A stretch of 13,522 nucleotides of DNA from Kerstersia sp052103615 (GTDB lineage: Bacteria; Pseudomonadota; Gammaproteobacteria; Burkholderiales; Burkholderiaceae_B), in the NCBI RefSeq assembly GCF_052103615.1, contig NZ_JBQEKA010000083.1, positions 1-13,522 on the forward strand. The letters are read 5' to 3'. The position numbers and the translations under genes are program-made. How positions within the stretch are numbered: the first letter of the stretch is position 1; every line of letters starts with the position of its first letter. Below are positions 13,226 to 13,522 of the stretch, one piece after another. The notes below the pieces were generated by a model, which saw nothing but the letters and a program-made list of their open reading frames with translations, did not search any database and had not been told where the DNA came from.

Positions 13226-13522
13226 TTACTTCGTGCCGGCCTGCGAGGCGTCCGGCTCGCCGCCGCGCCCTGGTGCGGGCGCCGTGCTTGGTGTCGTGCT
13301 TGGTGTCGTGCTTGGTGTCGTGCTTGGTGCCGGATTGGCTGCCTGATCCACAGCCGGATGGGCGGCCGGATTTTGCGCTTTTTCCTGCGCCATTTCTGGC
13401 ACGGTTGCTTGCTGCTGTGCGGGCGCCGTTTCTTGCTGCACCTCTTGCGCCGTTTCTTTCGAAACCGCTTCTGCCGTTTCTTCTGCCGTTTCTTCTGCCG
13501 TTTCTTCTGCCGTTTCTTCTGC
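13226..13522 (-). CDS. C-terminal part of an unrecognised low-complexity protein (runs off the edge)
   Basis: The frame reads leftward from the window edge to TAA at 13226-13228; its beginning lies outside. A GTG at 13439-13441 is internal, since the same frame is open to 13522. The visible 98 codons give a tail rich in Ala, Glu, Gln, Thr and Pro. It starts with at least four AEET units, then 'AEAVSKETAQEVQQE', a Gln/Ala/Pro linker, four STTP/STAP units, and ends '...DASQAGTK'. This is typical of a disordered tail or linker and reveals no function. The first part is strongly acidic. No terminator is obvious in the 123-base gap to radC, with which it is convergent. Confidence 0.6.
   Translation of the reverse strand, partial: AEETAEETAEETAEETAEAVSKETAQEVQQETAPAQQQATVPEMAQEKAQNPAAHPAVDQAANPAPSTTPSTTPSTTPSTAPAPGRGGEPDASQAGTK
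13284..13331 (-). repeat. Four 12-bp tandem repeats encoding STTP
   Basis: Three exact copies of GTGCTTGGTGTC (13284-13319, plus strand) and a fourth with one change (13320-13331) encode STTP, STTP, STTP and STAP on the minus strand (in either order of reading). The unit length keeps the frame open. Confidence 0.85.
13475..13522 (-). repeat. At least four 12-bp tandem repeats encoding AEET
   Basis: CGTTTCTTCTGC is repeated exactly four times up to the window edge, coding for AEET units on the minus strand. The array may continue beyond the window. A diverged copy is visible at 13463-13474. Confidence 0.85.

Overview
The window is GC-rich, densely coded DNA from a betaproteobacterium, most likely a member of Burkholderiales (Alcaligenaceae-like). 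The grounds are a divergent radC / fkpB-ispH arrangement familiar from Bordetella and its relatives, a small exported DUF4148-type protein, and a YSC84/SYLF lipoprotein. I cannot name the species. I see no rRNA, tRNA, CRISPR array, transposase, integrase or phage gene. Most of the window looks like ordinary chromosome.

Layout. 1-2300: an unrecognised 86-aa protein, a DUF1838-type protein, and a convergent six-helix membrane protein of unknown function. 2500-5930: a large PIG-L (LmbE-like) deacetylase carrying a propeller-like region and a proline-rich tail, then a membrane-anchored neutral zinc metallopeptidase (YpfJ-like). 5950-7230: an HxlR regulator divergent from an NAD(P)H-binding oxidoreductase. 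A perfect 23-bp palindrome lies at the predicted transcription start of the oxidoreductase, making this the best-supported regulatory unit in the window. 7230-9110: a gap with 13-bp tandem repeats and a terminator, then the D-serine/D-alanine/glycine permease cycA and a long hairpin. 9300-10410: the SYLF lipoprotein converging on the DUF4148 gene, separated by a strong two-way terminator. 10410-10900: a gene-free stretch with an A+T-rich island, a perfect 24-bp palindrome, 11-bp tandem repeats and the ispH terminator. 10899-13102: the fkpB-ispH pair with overlapping stop and start codons, and divergent radC. 13226-end: the C-terminal part of an unrecognised protein made largely of short repeats, running off the right edge.

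The genes do not form one pathway. The recurring oddity is the density of short tandem repeats: 15-bp units at the N-terminus of the PIG-L gene, 13-bp and 11-bp units in two gaps, and two different 12-bp in-frame units in the last gene. I found no clear undescribed multi-gene system. The items most worth a second look are the HxlR switch, the repeat-built N-terminus of the PIG-L protein, and the palindrome in the A+T-rich island.
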